Origin: Gamsiella multidivaricata
Lineage: Eukaryota; Mortierellomycota; Mortierellomycetes; Mortierellales; Mortierellaceae
Assembly: GCF_025024155.1 (NCBI RefSeq)
Contig: NW_026251809.1
Coordinates: forward strand, 44,564 to 108,563
DNA: 64,000 nucleotides
Reading direction: 5' to 3'
The notes beneath the pieces were generated by a model, which saw only the letters and a list, made by a program, of their open reading frames with translations, had not been told where the DNA came from and did no database searches. Shown here piece after piece: positions 24,115 to 35,948 of this stretch. The first letter of the stretch is position 1, and each line of letters starts with the position of its first letter. The position numbers and the translations under genes are program-made.

Positions 24115-25629
24115 TCATACCTCTGTTCTCGAGTGCAAAACAAAAGCGTCTAGACGCGTCCCGCAGTCGGCATCATAGGCCTCCCAGATCAGCCTACGGT
24201 CGCCCGTGATCTTCATGAGCACATAGTGGTGTCGCAACATGGTTTTTCCTTCTGCCCATACCGTATAGTCCTCGACCTGCTCTTTATCTAATGAACCTCC
24301 TGCACCACCAATAATGGTGTACACCGTATGATCGTCCTGTCCACGCATGTAATTATGTTGATGACCTGAAATCACTAGGTCGACGTTGTGCTTCTGAAAC
24401 AGGGATACATACCGGGTCCGGACAAAGGATCCCCAGTTCTTCTCGCCCTTGTCCACCCACGCGTCCTTCTCCCAGTACTGCGTGTAGGGTGAGATATGAA
24501 CCAAGACGACCCTGAACCATGCCTGCTTCGAGGCCTCCGACCTCAATTCCTCCTCGAGCCAGCGATCCTGTTCACGCGCATCGAGGTTCGAGTCCAGGAC
24601 AATGAAACGAACGCCAGAAAGTGTATAGGCGTGCCATGTGCGCTTGCCCGTGTATGGGTACAGTCCCTGAGGATCAAAGTCATGGTTGCCATGAGTGTAG
24701 ATCAGAGGTGTTGTCTGGCCGATTTTGAAGTAGGAGAGAGGTGAAGCAAAGTCCGTCTGCCAGTTGTCAAGTGAGTTATAGTCCTGAACCGCATCGCCTG
24801 CATGGATCAGATAATCGACCTTGTGGTGCTCTGTCATTGCTTTGAGGACCTTGAAAAACTGCGCGACCTCACACTGGTTGTCAGAGACGGCTCCAAAGCG
24901 TGCAATCTCCCGATCTGCGATCAGAGGCGGGTTTGGGAGATGAGAAAAGGTGTAGGATCGGAAGAGATGTGACATGGCTCTTGGAGGAACAATAGAATAG
25001 GTGATATTGCTGTTGACGGTCGGCATCCCGGAGAGTGTTGCGGTATAGACGACATGGGTTTTGTCCAATACAGTAAATGATGTCGATCCATGCGTCTCAT
25101 CCAAGTCGACCTGACCGCTATGCTGAGCGGCTGAGACCCAGGTCAGACCCATCTCAGGCAGTTTGCAGTTCATTTCCCAGATCACCAACACTGTTGAACT
25201 GTCCTTGACAAAGAGCATTGGATCCTTGCGATAGGAGCAACGCTTGACGTCCCAATTGAACGCCCAGTTCTTAAGCTTGAAGCCAGCCAATGCAGACCAT
25301 GTCGACATGTCCTGGAAGTAGAGGTAGAGTAAGAACAGGTACAAACCGAGACAGACCACGATCGGATACCGGATCTGTCGTCGACGTCTGGGGATGAATG
25401 ACAGGCCTTTCTCGACCCAGTCCTGGATACTGTTGGTCGGTCCTCCGTGGAGCATCATAGGATGGCGACTGTGAAATCTGGATCCCAAAGGCCCTGATCC
25501 CGTTGCAGAGGGTGGCGTGGTTATAATTGTCGGCGTAACAGCTGTGGAGATGGGAGCGGGTGCAGGCATGCTTTGTCGGCGCTGGTGCTGTGTTGCCATA
25601 CCAGTCTTGCTGGCACTGAAACTAGACAT
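24115..25629 (-). CDS. Membrane-anchored metallophosphatase
   Basis: Single-exon, 504-residue protein of the calcineurin-like metallophosphoesterase superfamily, with a purple-acid-phosphatase-like layout. Residues 1-85 are Ser/Pro/Arg-rich and predicted cytosolic. A single transmembrane segment follows an Arg cluster at about 88-105 (IVVCLGLYLFLLYLYF), making this a type II membrane protein with a lumenal or extracellular catalytic domain. Metal ligands are visible in order: AVSDNQ (D250), HAGDAV (D279), THGNHDFD (N315/H316), LVHISPY (H378) and SGHQHNY (H423/H425). A fibronectin-III-like region probably occupies 140-220. The substrate is unknown. The gene runs to TGA at 24117-24115 and no introns are needed. 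A frame upstream of 25629 has no conserved content and is treated as 5' UTR. Confidence 0.92.
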   Translation of the reverse strand: MSSFSASKTGMATQHQRRQSMPAPAPISTAVTPTIITTPPSATGSGPLGSRFHSRHPMMLHGGPTNSIQDWVEKGLSFIPRRRRQIRYPIVVCLGLYLFLLYLYFQDMSTWSALAGFKLKNWAFNWDVKRCSYRKDPMLFVKDSSTVLVIWEMNCKLPEMGLTWVSAAQHSGQVDLDETHGSTSFTVLDKTHVVYTATLSGMPTVNSNITYSIVPPRAMSHLFRSYTFSHLPNPPLIADREIARFGAVSDNQCEVAQFFKVLKAMTEHHKVDYLIHAGDAVQDYNSLDNWQTDFASPLSYFKIGQTTPLIYTHGNHDFDPQGLYPYTGKRTWHAYTLSGVRFIVLDSNLDAREQDRWLEEELRSEASKQAWFRVVLVHISPYTQYWEKDAWVDKGEKNWGSFVRTRYVSLFQKHNVDLVISGHQHNYMRGQDDHTVYTIIGGAGGSLDKEQVEDYTVWAEGKTMLRHHYVLMKITGDRRLIWEAYDADCGTRLDAFVLHSRTEV

Positions 25630-25986
25630 TGTTGCTGATGCCTGTATATGTTAAGAAAGATGAGGACAAGGCCAAAACAGCGTTCCTGGACGATGTGTGA
25701 TGCCATACAGACAGGGTCCAGTGCGGGGTTGGGAATATGCTTACTTTGGGCTGGCCCTTACAAGGCGAGGTCGATCGCTGTTGTTTCTTGGCGATGATGT
25801 TGCTGTTGCTGTCGATGAAGTGGTAGTGTCGGCGCGGGGATGCGATGAAGAGGGTGCAAAGGAAGATGATGGACCGATCCCATTCGACCTCATCCAGAAG
25901 AGGAAAAGGGAGCCCCTTTGAAAATCCATTCAGGGCTCTCATCTTCCGTGGACCATTCACATAGCATTCCTCTCTTTTTCAAGCGA

Positions 25987-26047
<61 letters not shown>

Positions 26048-27084
26048 GCTGGTATTGCACTACTGCAGTTTGTGTTCCGGATGTGCGGGCCCCGGTAGTC
26101 AACTGGAGACCATCAGGATCTACCGGTAGGATCAGTGCTGTCCGAGGCGCAAACACACACCAATACTCATGGAACGAAGGACGAATAGCCCTTAAATTGC
26201 TCCCAGTGTGCATGGAACATTGAGAAGGAAAGGATGTCTGTGTATATGTTGCAGCCAGTATATATATATACCAGCGCCATGGCCATTCGCTTTCACGTAC
26301 AATAGATGAGACAGAGAGTAGAGATACACATGAAACAGTGGCGGCGTATGCGAAAAAAACAGACGCGTACCCGCGTGTAGAAAGGAAAGAGTTCACGCGT
26401 TCCGGAAACTGGATACTCTCCATACAAACAAAGGGATTCATCCGCATGCCGTGTAACGATCTACATCTCCCGTCCATGACACATAGAACACAGCGATGGA
26501 GTACTCGTACACCCTTTCTTCCCAAGCAGCCGTCTTCCTTCATATCCCGCCCGGACACTCATCTCCACTTACCATCAGCACTTTGTGTAGAACACGGGTG
26601 GGCTGTATCTACTGGCATCTTGCACATGAAATAGACTATCGCCTCAATGCGTCATCTACAATGCCCCTGCTCAAACCTTGTCCATTCCCCCACACACTAA
26701 TTCGATGGGAAATGCTTATGGAGCGAAAAGGGTTTTCTCCTCTCGCTCCTGAGAGAATGGCATCTCCTAATGAAAGATGAAGCCAGGCAAATACCAATAA
26801 CGGTCTACCGTGGTGTAAGTCTATATGTACATCTAGCCACCTCTTCTTCATCTGTCTACAGTACCGAAACCTTCTCTAACCTATCCTTCCTTCACACAGA
26901 CAAACCTACCCACCCCCTAACTACATCACTTGATCTATATCAATGCGACACCTCTGAGGGGCTCCATTCCTACCTTCCTTTCTATCCCTTCCTCATCTCC
27001 ACGACAACTTATCTGAGCATATCTATTTCATGTACAACCACAACACTCCAGTCAGTAATAAGCACCATCTTCGAATCAGACCAA
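25630..27084. other. Divergent spacer between metallophosphatase and esterase genes
   Basis: Shared 5' flank of two divergently transcribed genes, 1.45 kb, including a 60-bp ATT microsatellite. A 171-codon frame at 26558-26043 (minus) is rich in Cys/Arg/Ser with no domain and partly mirrors the opposite strand, so it is not called. Confidence 0.4.
25988..26047. repeat. (ATT)20 microsatellite
   Basis: Twenty uninterrupted ATT units, directly visible, in the divergent promoter region. Such a long pure run is likely to vary in length between strains. Confidence 0.95.
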
Positions 27085-29020
27085 ATGTCCATCCTTCCAC
27101 AAACGACTCTTATCTCCCAGTCCATGTCGTTGCCTAAGCGACGTGGCTCCCCTGCCTTCCCTGTCCGAAACCTACGCCGATACATCGCGCTCCTTTCGCA
27201 ACAGCTCGCCATTGGCGCGTCCATGATAATCAGGCATCCCTTCACACCACCTCCGGTCCCAACCTGGCCCCTACATCTAGCGCTCTTTGTCGCCATGGTT
27301 CGTGCTACCGCGGATATTCAAGAGCACATCGTTGAAGACATTTCTGATATCCGCCATCTCATCGACACATTCTTCCATTACCTACCCAAACTGCCCCAAA
27401 TGCGACTCGTGCCGTTCAGGATCCCCATCCCAACTCATGGTCGAGGGTTCCCTGGAGAGCTGCAGCAGCTCGAGCTGTCTGAGAATGGGCATCGTACCTT
27501 ACCGGGCCAATGGATTGCAGACTCGAAGGTGTGGGATCGCATCATGAAGATGCCACTGGCAAAGTCTGCCAGGGGCTCAAGAGACCCGTACGCAGCAAGG
27601 GAGGGAGAGAAAGTGATTCTTTATACGCATGGAGGTGGATACTTTATTTGCAGCACGGCAACCCATCGTGAGCTGTTATGGAGGATCTCTCGAGCCACCG
27701 GTCGGCGTATCTTTTGTAAAAAAAAAAAAACTGTGCTTTCTTTGTGTAGCATGAATTCAAGTTTAAAGCATGTTTGTTTAACATCGCATCACTTTGTTAT
27801 CGTTATTGTTATTTCATGTATGCAGCTGTGGACTACCGTCTAGCGCCAGAACACCCCTACCCGGCTGCCTTGCAAGACGCAGCACACGCGTTTTCACATC
27901 TAACAGACCCCAAGGGCTGTGGCTTCGACCGCAAGGACGTCACCGCTGCCGGAGATTCGGCTGGAGGCGGATTGAGCGTGGCTATGATGATGTACCAGCG
28001 GGATCATCACCTCGCCATGCCCTCCAAGGCCTTCCTTCTCTCCGTAAGTAGCTCATTCCACCCCACTAGCAGCTCAAGGAAGAGGAACAGGGGCAACAGA
28101 AGTCATATGTCAGACTGTCTTTGGGTCCCTTTTTTTTATGTAGACGTTGGATATTTGCACAAAGTCCATGGAAGAAGGCACTGACTTTTTGCTGCAAATG
28201 CTTTCTGCTTTCTACATATTTCTCCGTGCATTCATTCCTCCTCCTCCTTTATTACTGTTTTCCCGTCCTTCCAACGTCATGGATCGCGTATGAAAAAAAA
28301 AAAAAAAAAAAAAAACGTCCTTAGCCGTGGTTGGACCTGACCATGACTTGCGACTCGTGGGTTACGAATTCCATGGACTACCTCCCAACCCCGCCCAAGA
28401 TCGAACACAAGTTCAACCCAATCTCCTTCTACTGCTCCGGCCGTGATAAGATCAAAACCCTGGCTCGACACCCGTACATCTCTCCGCTCTGGGGCAGCCT
28501 CGAGGGCCTACCACCGCTGCTGATCCAGTGTGGAGAAAAAGAGCGTCTACGTGACGAGTGCATCCTATTCACCTACAAGGCCCGTGGGTCCTTTACTGCT
28601 TATGATGATCTGCCTGTCCCGCCCAAGAGCCTGGAGGGTAGGGGACTGAATCCGAATGTGGAATTGGACATGTATCCGGGGATGGTTCATGTCTTTCAGG
28701 CGATCCCATTCTTGCCAGAGTCAAACTTGGCCCTAAAGAGGATGCTGGAGTTTATGCAGCGCAAAGAGACAGGGAAGGAGGAGGCCGATGCGACTGCTGA
28801 CGTTTCTGTTTCAACTGCAACAGTAGTGGTAGTCTGTGCTACAAAGGCACTACAGACTGATCAGGAACGACCCATGATGGAACGACTGGTTGATATGATG
28901 GTTGAGAGCACAGTATGCAAGTCGATGGAGGAGATTCCACTGCATCTGCAACTGATAGCGGATGATGCTCGACTGGAGGGCCTTGAAGGAGAGGCAGTGA
29001 CGACCATGTATATACTGTGA
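27085..29020 (+). CDS. HSL-type alpha/beta hydrolase (lipase/esterase)
   Basis: Predicted 514-residue carboxylic-ester hydrolase from three exons: 27085-27715, 27826-28043 and 28325-29020. Hormone-sensitive-lipase family marks are present: oxyanion-hole motif HGGGYF, VDYRLAPEHPYPAAL, the nucleophile elbow AGDSAGGG, PWLDLT, an acidic triad candidate in EKERLRDE, and the triad histidine in YPGMVHVFQ. A hydrophobic, Leu/Ile-rich segment near residues 30-75 could associate with membrane or lipid. The C-terminal 80 residues beyond the hydrolase fold are Val/Thr-rich and unassigned. Both introns carry A-runs (13 and 23 A). The frame is open upstream to 26770, but that part is of low complexity and looks like UTR, so I start at the ATG at 27085. 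Confidence 0.9.
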
Positions 29021-32000
29021 ATTTTACTGGAAAACGTTTGTCGATTCGAACTTGGATAGATACAAATGAGACTAAGTGAATGTCACCCAAGCGAATATCA
29101 GGCGATGACAACTAGATTGCAATAGCCGCCGATAAATAGAGAAATGGAGACAATGTCGCCGGAATCTGCTTCTTTCTTGCTTCGATTACCTATTCCTTCT
29201 GCAGATGCGCCGATTAGTTCAACTTACGCTCAACAGTGGAGACCGGGCTAAGGGAAATGAAGTACAGCCAATTTCTAGGACATCCAAGTTCAATTGTAGC
29301 AATCCATAAAAAAGACCCTGGCCTTTCTCCGCTTGGCTTCCGAGCTGGTACATGTGAAGAAGTTCTGGACCCAGTTCGTGGCCGGTGCGACCATACTGCA
29401 AAAGATAACACTGTATTCAGGATCCGAATCACGACATCAGTGTAAAGCGAGAGTCGCAGGTCGACACAAATGATCCCACTATCGTACCCCACTCCCTCCG
29501 TTCGGCCGTCCTTAATACCCCTCATCGCGGTACTTTAGTTTACACCTAGTCACTTATAAGTAATTTTCAAACTTCATATTCGTCCTACACCAGCCCTTCG
29601 TTCGAAAAGATTGCCAACAGATAAATGGTCCATTACTCGTTCCCAGATCACTGAGATTTTGAAATGTAGTGAAGGCAACGCTCGAATATCTATCATATCT
29701 TCAGACCGTTTCCATAGCGCGACCATAGATGCGCATAGAAACCCCACAATGCCCCTGACGCCATATGACACGTTTTGTATCTTGCTACTTGTGCTATCTT
29801 CCGTCGTGCCTGCGAGCAGAGACAAGGCATGTCCCTCTGGCAAGTCTCCTTGCATTGTCTCTGAGTTAACTATCGCGACAATATGGCCCTCGTTCAATTA
29901 TTGCTATTGACTCGGAGTCTTTTTAGAGTATCAGCAGCTTACAAAACGCAGACGAGCTCCATTGAGTTAAACATCATCATGCTAGGACTAAAGCGCACAT
30001 GATAGTCATCATTGACATACCCTCTGAGCTTCAATGCGACATTGCAAGTGGGCGCGATGGTATCTCGCGGCGTATCGAGATCATATAATGTGGAGTCATG
30101 GGGCCTGGTCTCTAGCTGCCGCAGCTGAAGGAGGGTATTGTCAATCCTGTACGCTGCTTTGGCTATTGCGCCGAGGACGATCTCCTTGGAGTTCATTTGG
30201 ATGGGCGATTTGGAAAACACGCAGGACAATGTCAATAGAATCAGGGGTCGCGCCCCGTCCGGGTCCTTTCAAATTGCCGAGTACTCTCGGGATTGCTCCC
30301 TCAATCATACGGTCCTATCATTTGACGGAAGAAAAGCGATGGTACACCCGTTAGTATGTAGGGCGGGATAGGACAAGACTAGTTGACTGCCGTTCTTTCA
30401 GGACAGTGATGCAGCTATACGTGTCGAAAAGAAGAGCTGCAGTTCTTAACCCCCCGGCTCTTATCCGGGTGCGTCACCCACTGCTGCTCAAGTGTGCAGA
30501 TTATCTAAACAGGACATATAGAGAACCAATCTGGCTAGAATTGTGGCGTTTTTTAGGCATAGCAATGTATACAACGGAGCATAGCACAATGAAAATAGCT
30601 GCCCTCTAGCTTTGTTTGTCTACAGGTATAATAGAGTCTTCTTATGGCCTCAAAGCCTGGATACGATCTGCCCGCAGGACTGGGCTGGTCTTTCCTTGTC
30701 CGTGAGCCTCTGTCGGCTGTTGTTGCATGGACTCGGTATGATCGGCAAGCACAGCTGGGGTGGCGCTGTAGTTGTCTATGGATGTGCTGCTTTGAAAAAG
30801 CTAGTACGGTGCTGTTAGTAGAGCTGATTCTATGTGAGTTGAGGTCGCGGCTGACACTTGTGTAGAGATCCCACGTTCTTTTCGGTGGTCTGCACGAAAA
30901 AAAAAAAAAAAAAAAAAAGACACACCAACAAGCTGACGCATCGTATCTGGCCTACTCGGCACTCTAGTACAGGAACCACACAGCAGTCAACCCATTCATC
31001 CATCCGATCTGACCACACTCACGCGACATGCATATATGAGTCCTGTAGTGGAAAATGCATGCGACTGCATCAATTTGCTCTCCAGGGTATGAGTCCAAAC
31101 ATCCCCGTATACTCTCTCGATAGCGCGCTCAAGACACGTCCACAGCAAGCGTGGATACGGGCCAATCAATAAAATACTGCGAATACGCGCGCTAAGCACG
31201 TGTTGATATTCAAGAAAAAGGGAAAAACAAAAAATATCCATCGTATTACATGTAGGCGCATTTGCGCTTCTGCTACGATATCTATTCATATGTAACGAGA
31301 GGTTCTCGTGGATGTAACAGCGAATTGTCTTTGTTTTTGTCGTTACAACGCAAGCATTTAGGACATGCGGTCCTGACAGACAACAAGGCGCAAGATAAAT
31401 CCGCCAACTACTGTAGGATCGACACGCCCGAATTGGCGCCACCAGAGATGCCAACCGTCTCCAGACGCGTCGTATTCCCATTTAGATCACATTTTCTAAG
31501 CTAACGTTACTCCAAAGGCCTATGGTAATCGACAGTTTAATAAACACGGCGTGGCAGTTTTGACCGTCTTGCCGCCCATTATGATCGTGTTCATCACCAT
31601 TTGCTATTATTGTCTTTGCATCAAAGCATTGCTGTTTTGTTCTTTTTTTTTTCCAAGGTATGGACAAGAAACCAAGGAATATAGCCAATATTGGCACCGC
31701 AATACTACCAGGACCATGCTGCATAACTAAAAATACCGAGAATCAAAAGTAAAAGCGTTCGCGCATATCAAGTCTAATGAGCGAGGAACAAGGGGGAACG
31801 ATAAGGACCGTAGATGGCTGGATGGAACTCTCTGTTCCGTCAAGAGAGAGACATATGTCATATAGATCGAGCTGCATCGGCATACGTTCTGAATCTGACA
31901 CTGTGGGATGTGGCAGACCTTTGAGGCTTTGTGTAACCCATTTTTTCCCGCCGTTCACTTTGATAATTTTGAGATAGCGCATTAGTCGATAACCTGACGC

Positions 32001-32860
32001 TCGATGCTTTGCCTTCGCCCACTTTTGAATGTTATGGATAATGTTTGTGCGATAACCTCGGAGGTTATTGACTCTGCAACAAAAGCAAAAAATCCCATTT
32101 CCAGTGACATAAGATTACACTTTTGGTAACTTATCGAATCGCGTCTAATTGCTCCACGTATTTTGTGGGAAGAGAACACAAAATAGGGTTTCTTACGGTC
32201 TTAAGCCGACGAAACATGGCTTGGCGTGTTCGAGAATGCTAATGCTAAGATGTAAAAGAGAATAACCCATATCGGAGTTGGTCCTGGCTAGCTCAAACGT
32301 GTGGCGAATAAATGATTTACACTCTCTGGTACGCATACATTCACTGGCAAGAATGATGCTTTGATGACAGGTGTCCTCTGCAGTTTATGGAAAGGAGGTT
32401 CATTTGGAACCATCACAGTGACAGGATGTCTGCAGCCACCATACTCCTCTTCTTACGCATACCCATCGAGAAGACATCTCTCGACAAACCATATTACAGA
32501 GGTTAGCCAGGTTAACTGCGATAGTTTCCCTGAAGCAAGCATCTATTTCTCTATTCATCTGGACAGAAGGCAGATTAGGTTTTAACGAGGAGTGTCAAGT
32601 AAGCGTGGTATTAGAAAAGCGGTTATTCGACAAGTTCCCTTCGACAATAACCTGGACATGACGGTCGACCAAAACAGCAGTCGACTTGCCCTTGTTGTGA
32701 CTTTTCCATTAGCCGGATTATCGATGGTACGTGTCTTTCCTACCTACTGTGTCAAACAGTTCGACACAGCCAGGACCAGTGTTACAAATGCCCCTCAAAT
32801 GTCCGTCATAGTCTCTATACGTCACGAGACATTATCGCGCTGGTCAACCTCCACACAATC
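29021..32860. other. Gene-poor spacer with exon-like fragments
   Basis: Nearly 4 kb without a confident gene. On the minus strand 30196-30021, 29870-29720 and 29401-29236 look exon-like, with consensus donors (GTATGT, GTAAGT) or acceptors, but cannot be joined in one frame. They may be relics of a gene. A 22-A run lies at 30897-30918. No RNA gene was found. Confidence 0.4.
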
Positions 32861-32871
32861 GACAGCAGCTT

Positions 32872-33180
32872 GGTGCCCCAGTGCACAGCTGCGCGCTGTC
32901 AAAGAATTGGCGCCAAATACACGGCGTTCGCAAGATAGAGGACTGGCCAGCCAACTCCCCAAATTTGAACCCCATCAAGCATGTCTGGTCCCTCTTTGGT
33001 ACTTCCCTCAATCGACGACAAAGACAACCCCGGGGCATTGCGACCCTGGTGAGAGCTCTAGTGGAGGAGTGGAGTGATTTACCAAGAACAGCTAGCAAGG
33101 CTGGTCGACACGATGCCCCGGAGACTGGAATTCGTGAAAAAGTACAGAGGTGGTAATGGCGGATATTGAACGAGCTGCAA
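32872..33180 (+). pseudogene. Decayed Tc1/mariner transposase, C-terminal fragment
   Basis: Plus-strand remnant of a DDE cut-and-paste transposase. In frame are GAPVHSCALSK, IEDWPANSPNLNPIKHVW, and a downstream segment with EEWSDLPRT. After a one-base frameshift near 33090 follow LARLVDTMPRR and KKYRGG. The W-P-x-x-S-P-x-L-N-P-I motif is diagnostic of Tc1-like elements. The catalytic glutamate that normally follows NPI is K here, and the N-terminal DNA-binding and first catalytic regions are not readable upstream, so the copy is dead. CTACAGTCACCTAAC about 170 bp downstream may be its end, but I see no inverted partner. Confidence 0.83.
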
Positions 33181-33714
33181 CCCTTTCCTTCATCATACAT
33201 CACCCTGACATTCACCAAGGATGTTTCCCTAGAGTTCTTCGGCGGATATGAAGATTTCCATTGCGACTGCATAGCTCTTTAGGTATGTTGTATATAGGCA
33301 ATTTGAAAAAGAATGCGCAAAAGCATGGGTGAAAATTAAAGGACTACAGTCACCTAACAAAGCCAATTGGTCAACTCTTCTTTCAGCTGGATGAAAAGTA
33401 ATTCACTGCGGAAATTATCTGCATTATTGTTCACAATGAAGGATGTGGAGCTTGGTACGTTTGCTGTCGAGCACCTTCGCCTGTCAGAGAGATGTAAGGA
33501 AGGCCTCCGCAAAAGTGGAGCCTACGTTGGGTCTGCAGCATCTGCTTTGCGAACGCTGTTATTGCGGTATGCTCATTACACTGCTCTGTTAGAAACATGC
33601 ATCTCCGGTATACTTGGAGGATGCACCATAGGGAATCGATCAAGTTAATCTTCGACCCCTCCACCTAGATGCTACCCCGATGAGGGGCGAAGTAATTGGC
33701 CCGCATATTTGCAG

Positions 33715-33951
33715 CTACCACGTCATGGCGCGGAAGTAATAACAATAGACCTCTGGGCATTTTGCCGTAAAAGGTTTCTCTGCCGCGATTTCTCCATGAT
33801 ACCCACAAGGAGTAGCCAAGCGTATCTGGTCTGGATTGGGCTCTAGTCCCACTAATCCTTGTCTGACGACATTCTGGCGATATGGACATCGTGCCATGGA
33901 CAGCAGAGGGAAAAGAAAACAAACAACAATGATAGCGTTGGTGGAAACCAT
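33715..33951 (-). CDS. Candidate small secreted cysteine-containing protein
   Basis: Predicted 78-residue single-exon protein. It opens with a textbook signal peptide (MVSTNAIIVVCFLFPLLSMA, cleavage likely before RCPYRQ). The mature part, about 58 residues, has four cysteines (CPYRQ, PCGYHG, KCPEVYC), compatible with two disulfides, and ends FRAMTW. I recognise no family. Codon use looks like neighbouring genes. The frame stays open upstream by 42 codons, but the hydrophobic leader favours this start. Expression is unproven and a chance frame cannot be excluded. Confidence 0.4.
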   Translation of the reverse strand: MVSTNAIIVVCFLFPLLSMARCPYRQNVVRQGLVGLEPNPDQIRLATPCGYHGEIAAEKPFTAKCPEVYCYYFRAMTW

Positions 33952-34193
33952 TTGCAGAACACCCGAGAGTGTGGGGTAAACTAGCGAACTAGCTTGCTCT
34001 GCGAGTCCAGGGTAAGTAACTTTGATTGGTAGTGAGTTCAGAATCAGGGTCAACTCAATTGGCCAATCAGCGTGCAAGATTGCAGTCCGATCATTTTGTG
34101 TGAACAGTTCTGTCGTGTGTACAAGTAAATAAGGTTTTTGTAACGTTTTCTTCTACTCCTCTTCTTTCTCACTTCCCATTTCTCCATTCCAAC
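33952..34193. promoter_or_regulatory. Divergent region upstream of galactokinase
   Basis: The 242 bp between the candidate secreted protein (minus) and galactokinase (plus). A pyrimidine-rich stretch (TTCTACTCCTCTTCTTTCTC) at about 34150-34170 lies just before the galactokinase start, as is common in fungal promoters. No Gal4-type CGG-N11-CCG site was seen. Confidence 0.35.
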
Positions 34194-35753
34194 ATGACAT
34201 CCTCCACCATCCCCATCATCAACGACATCTCCATCCTTTACTCCGAACCAAAGATCGAATCTGCCCGCGCGCGATGGGTCGAGCTCTCCACCCAGTTCGA
34301 GAACCTCTACGGCTGTATCCCTGACTTCATCGCCCGCTCCCCCGGCCGCGTGAACCTCATCGGTGAACATATCGACTATGCCGGCTTCGGTGTTCTGCCC
34401 ATGGCCATCGAAGACGATTGCCTTATCGCCGTCGCCATTGATCACTCCCAACCCGCCGTGAAGCTCGCGAACCTCAACCCCAAATATTCCACCCTGGTGT
34501 TCTCGCCCATATCCCGTCAAGACGGCATCGTCTCCATCAACCCAGAGGCCCACATCTGGTCCAATTACTTCTTGGCCGGATACCGCGGCGTCCTCGAGGA
34601 GCTCCGTGTCGAACAACCCAAAGGTATGCTCTGTCTCATGAGCGGAACTGTCCCCACTGGCGCCGGTCTCTCCTCCTCCTCAGCCATCGTCTGCTGTGCC
34701 GTCATCGCGACTGTCAAGGCCCAAGAATCCCTCCTGCCCCAGGACAAGAAGTCACCCTCGGCTCATGAGCTCGCCATTCTTTCCATCCGCTCTGAACGCT
34801 ACGTCGGCACCATGGGCGGTGGCATGGATCAGGCCTGCTCCATCCTCTCAAAACCCAACTCGGCTCTTTTCATCGAATTCCACCCAGTGCTTAAGGTCAC
34901 CCCGGTCCATTTCCCCAAGACTCTCCCACCCATCGCCTTCGTCATCGCGGACACGCTCGTCACCTCTGACAAGGCTGTCACGGCTCCCGTGCGCTACAAT
35001 CTCCGCGTCGTCGAAACCCGTGGCGCGGCCAGGATCCTGGCCCTGGCTTTGGGGATCCCGATCCCGGCGACTGGCAAGCTGCACCTGAAGCAGGTCTTGG
35101 ATGCGCATTTTGACAAGATTGGCTACGAATCTGCTGGCAAGACCGAGGCCGAGACTGACATTGAGAAGCTGACAGAGATGACCAACGTTGTCGAGCGTGT
35201 CTTTGGCACGGAGGAGATTAAATCCGGGATCTCGTTCGCAAAAATGTGCGAGCTCGCAGGACTAAGCGAGCAAGTATTCACAAAACTCTATATTCAGCAA
35301 CCGATCCGTACTGAAAAGTTTCATCTGTACCGCCGTGCCAAGCATGTCTACAGCGAGGAAAAGCGCGTGGTTCAGTTTAGGGATATCTGTGAAAAGTCGA
35401 TGCGGCAGGAACAGGGCGTCGTTGCTGAGACGCTGTTTACGCAACTGGGTGAGTTGATGGATGCATCGCAGGATTCATGCCATGCGCTATTTGATTGCTC
35501 GTGTAATGAGCTCGAGGAATTAACGGCCTTGGCCCGTCGTGCGGGTGCGTATGGATCGAGATTGACGGGTGCTGGATGGGGTGGAGCGACGGTTTCGTTG
35601 GTGGCCGAGGATAAGGTGCCCGAGTTCATTGAGTACTTAAAGAAGGAATTTTATGCGAAGCACCATCCGGATTTGACTAGAAAGCAACTCAACCGCGCCA
35701 TCTTTGCCACCGCGCCCTCCAGTGGAGCCGCGACCTTTGTGGGACATCTTTAA
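34194..35753 (+). CDS. GAL1: Galactokinase
   Basis: First enzyme of the Leloir pathway: phosphorylates galactose to galactose-1-phosphate with ATP. Single-exon, 519 residues, the usual length of fungal galactokinases. GHMP-kinase motifs are complete: galactose signature GRVNLIGEHIDYAGFG at 51-66, ATP-binding loop GTVPTGAGLSSSSA, the catalytic-aspartate motif GGGMDQACS, and the C-terminal GAGWGGATVSL. The transcriptional-inducer paralogue Gal3 lacks two residues in the GLSSS loop, whereas here the loop is complete, so an active kinase is expected. It ends in TAA at 35753, 195 bp before APT1 on the same strand. The other Leloir genes are not in this window. Confidence 0.97.
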   Translation: MTSSTIPIINDISILYSEPKIESARARWVELSTQFENLYGCIPDFIARSPGRVNLIGEHIDYAGFGVLPMAIEDDCLIAVAIDHSQPAVKLANLNPKYSTLVFSPISRQDGIVSINPEAHIWSNYFLAGYRGVLEELRVEQPKGMLCLMSGTVPTGAGLSSSSAIVCCAVIATVKAQESLLPQDKKSPSAHELAILSIRSERYVGTMGGGMDQACSILSKPNSALFIEFHPVLKVTPVHFPKTLPPIAFVIADTLVTSDKAVTAPVRYNLRVVETRGAARILALALGIPIPATGKLHLKQVLDAHFDKIGYESAGKTEAETDIEKLTEMTNVVERVFGTEEIKSGISFAKMCELAGLSEQVFTKLYIQQPIRTEKFHLYRRAKHVYSEEKRVVQFRDICEKSMRQEQGVVAETLFTQLGELMDASQDSCHALFDCSCNELEELTALARRAGAYGSRLTGAGWGGATVSLVAEDKVPEFIEYLKKEFYAKHHPDLTRKQLNRAIFATAPSSGAATFVGHL

Positions 35754-35948
35754 CCCTGCTCGCTTCGTGTATTTAGTCTATCAGTCTGTTTGTGCATTCA
35801 GGTACAAATGTGCTTGTAAATAAATATTTATCGCCAGTCAACCAATCACACCGCCTTGAACTTTCGTTCAGTTCAGCCTGGGATCTTCCTTTTCCTCTTT
35901 GATACTTTCCCAACCACTCTTCCTTCAAAACCGAAATCGTTTTCAGCA

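Noticed and set aside
26043..26558. A 171-codon minus-strand frame in the divergent spacer
   Set aside because: Low-complexity Cys/Arg/Ser composition, starts within the ATT microsatellite, with open frames on the other strand too.
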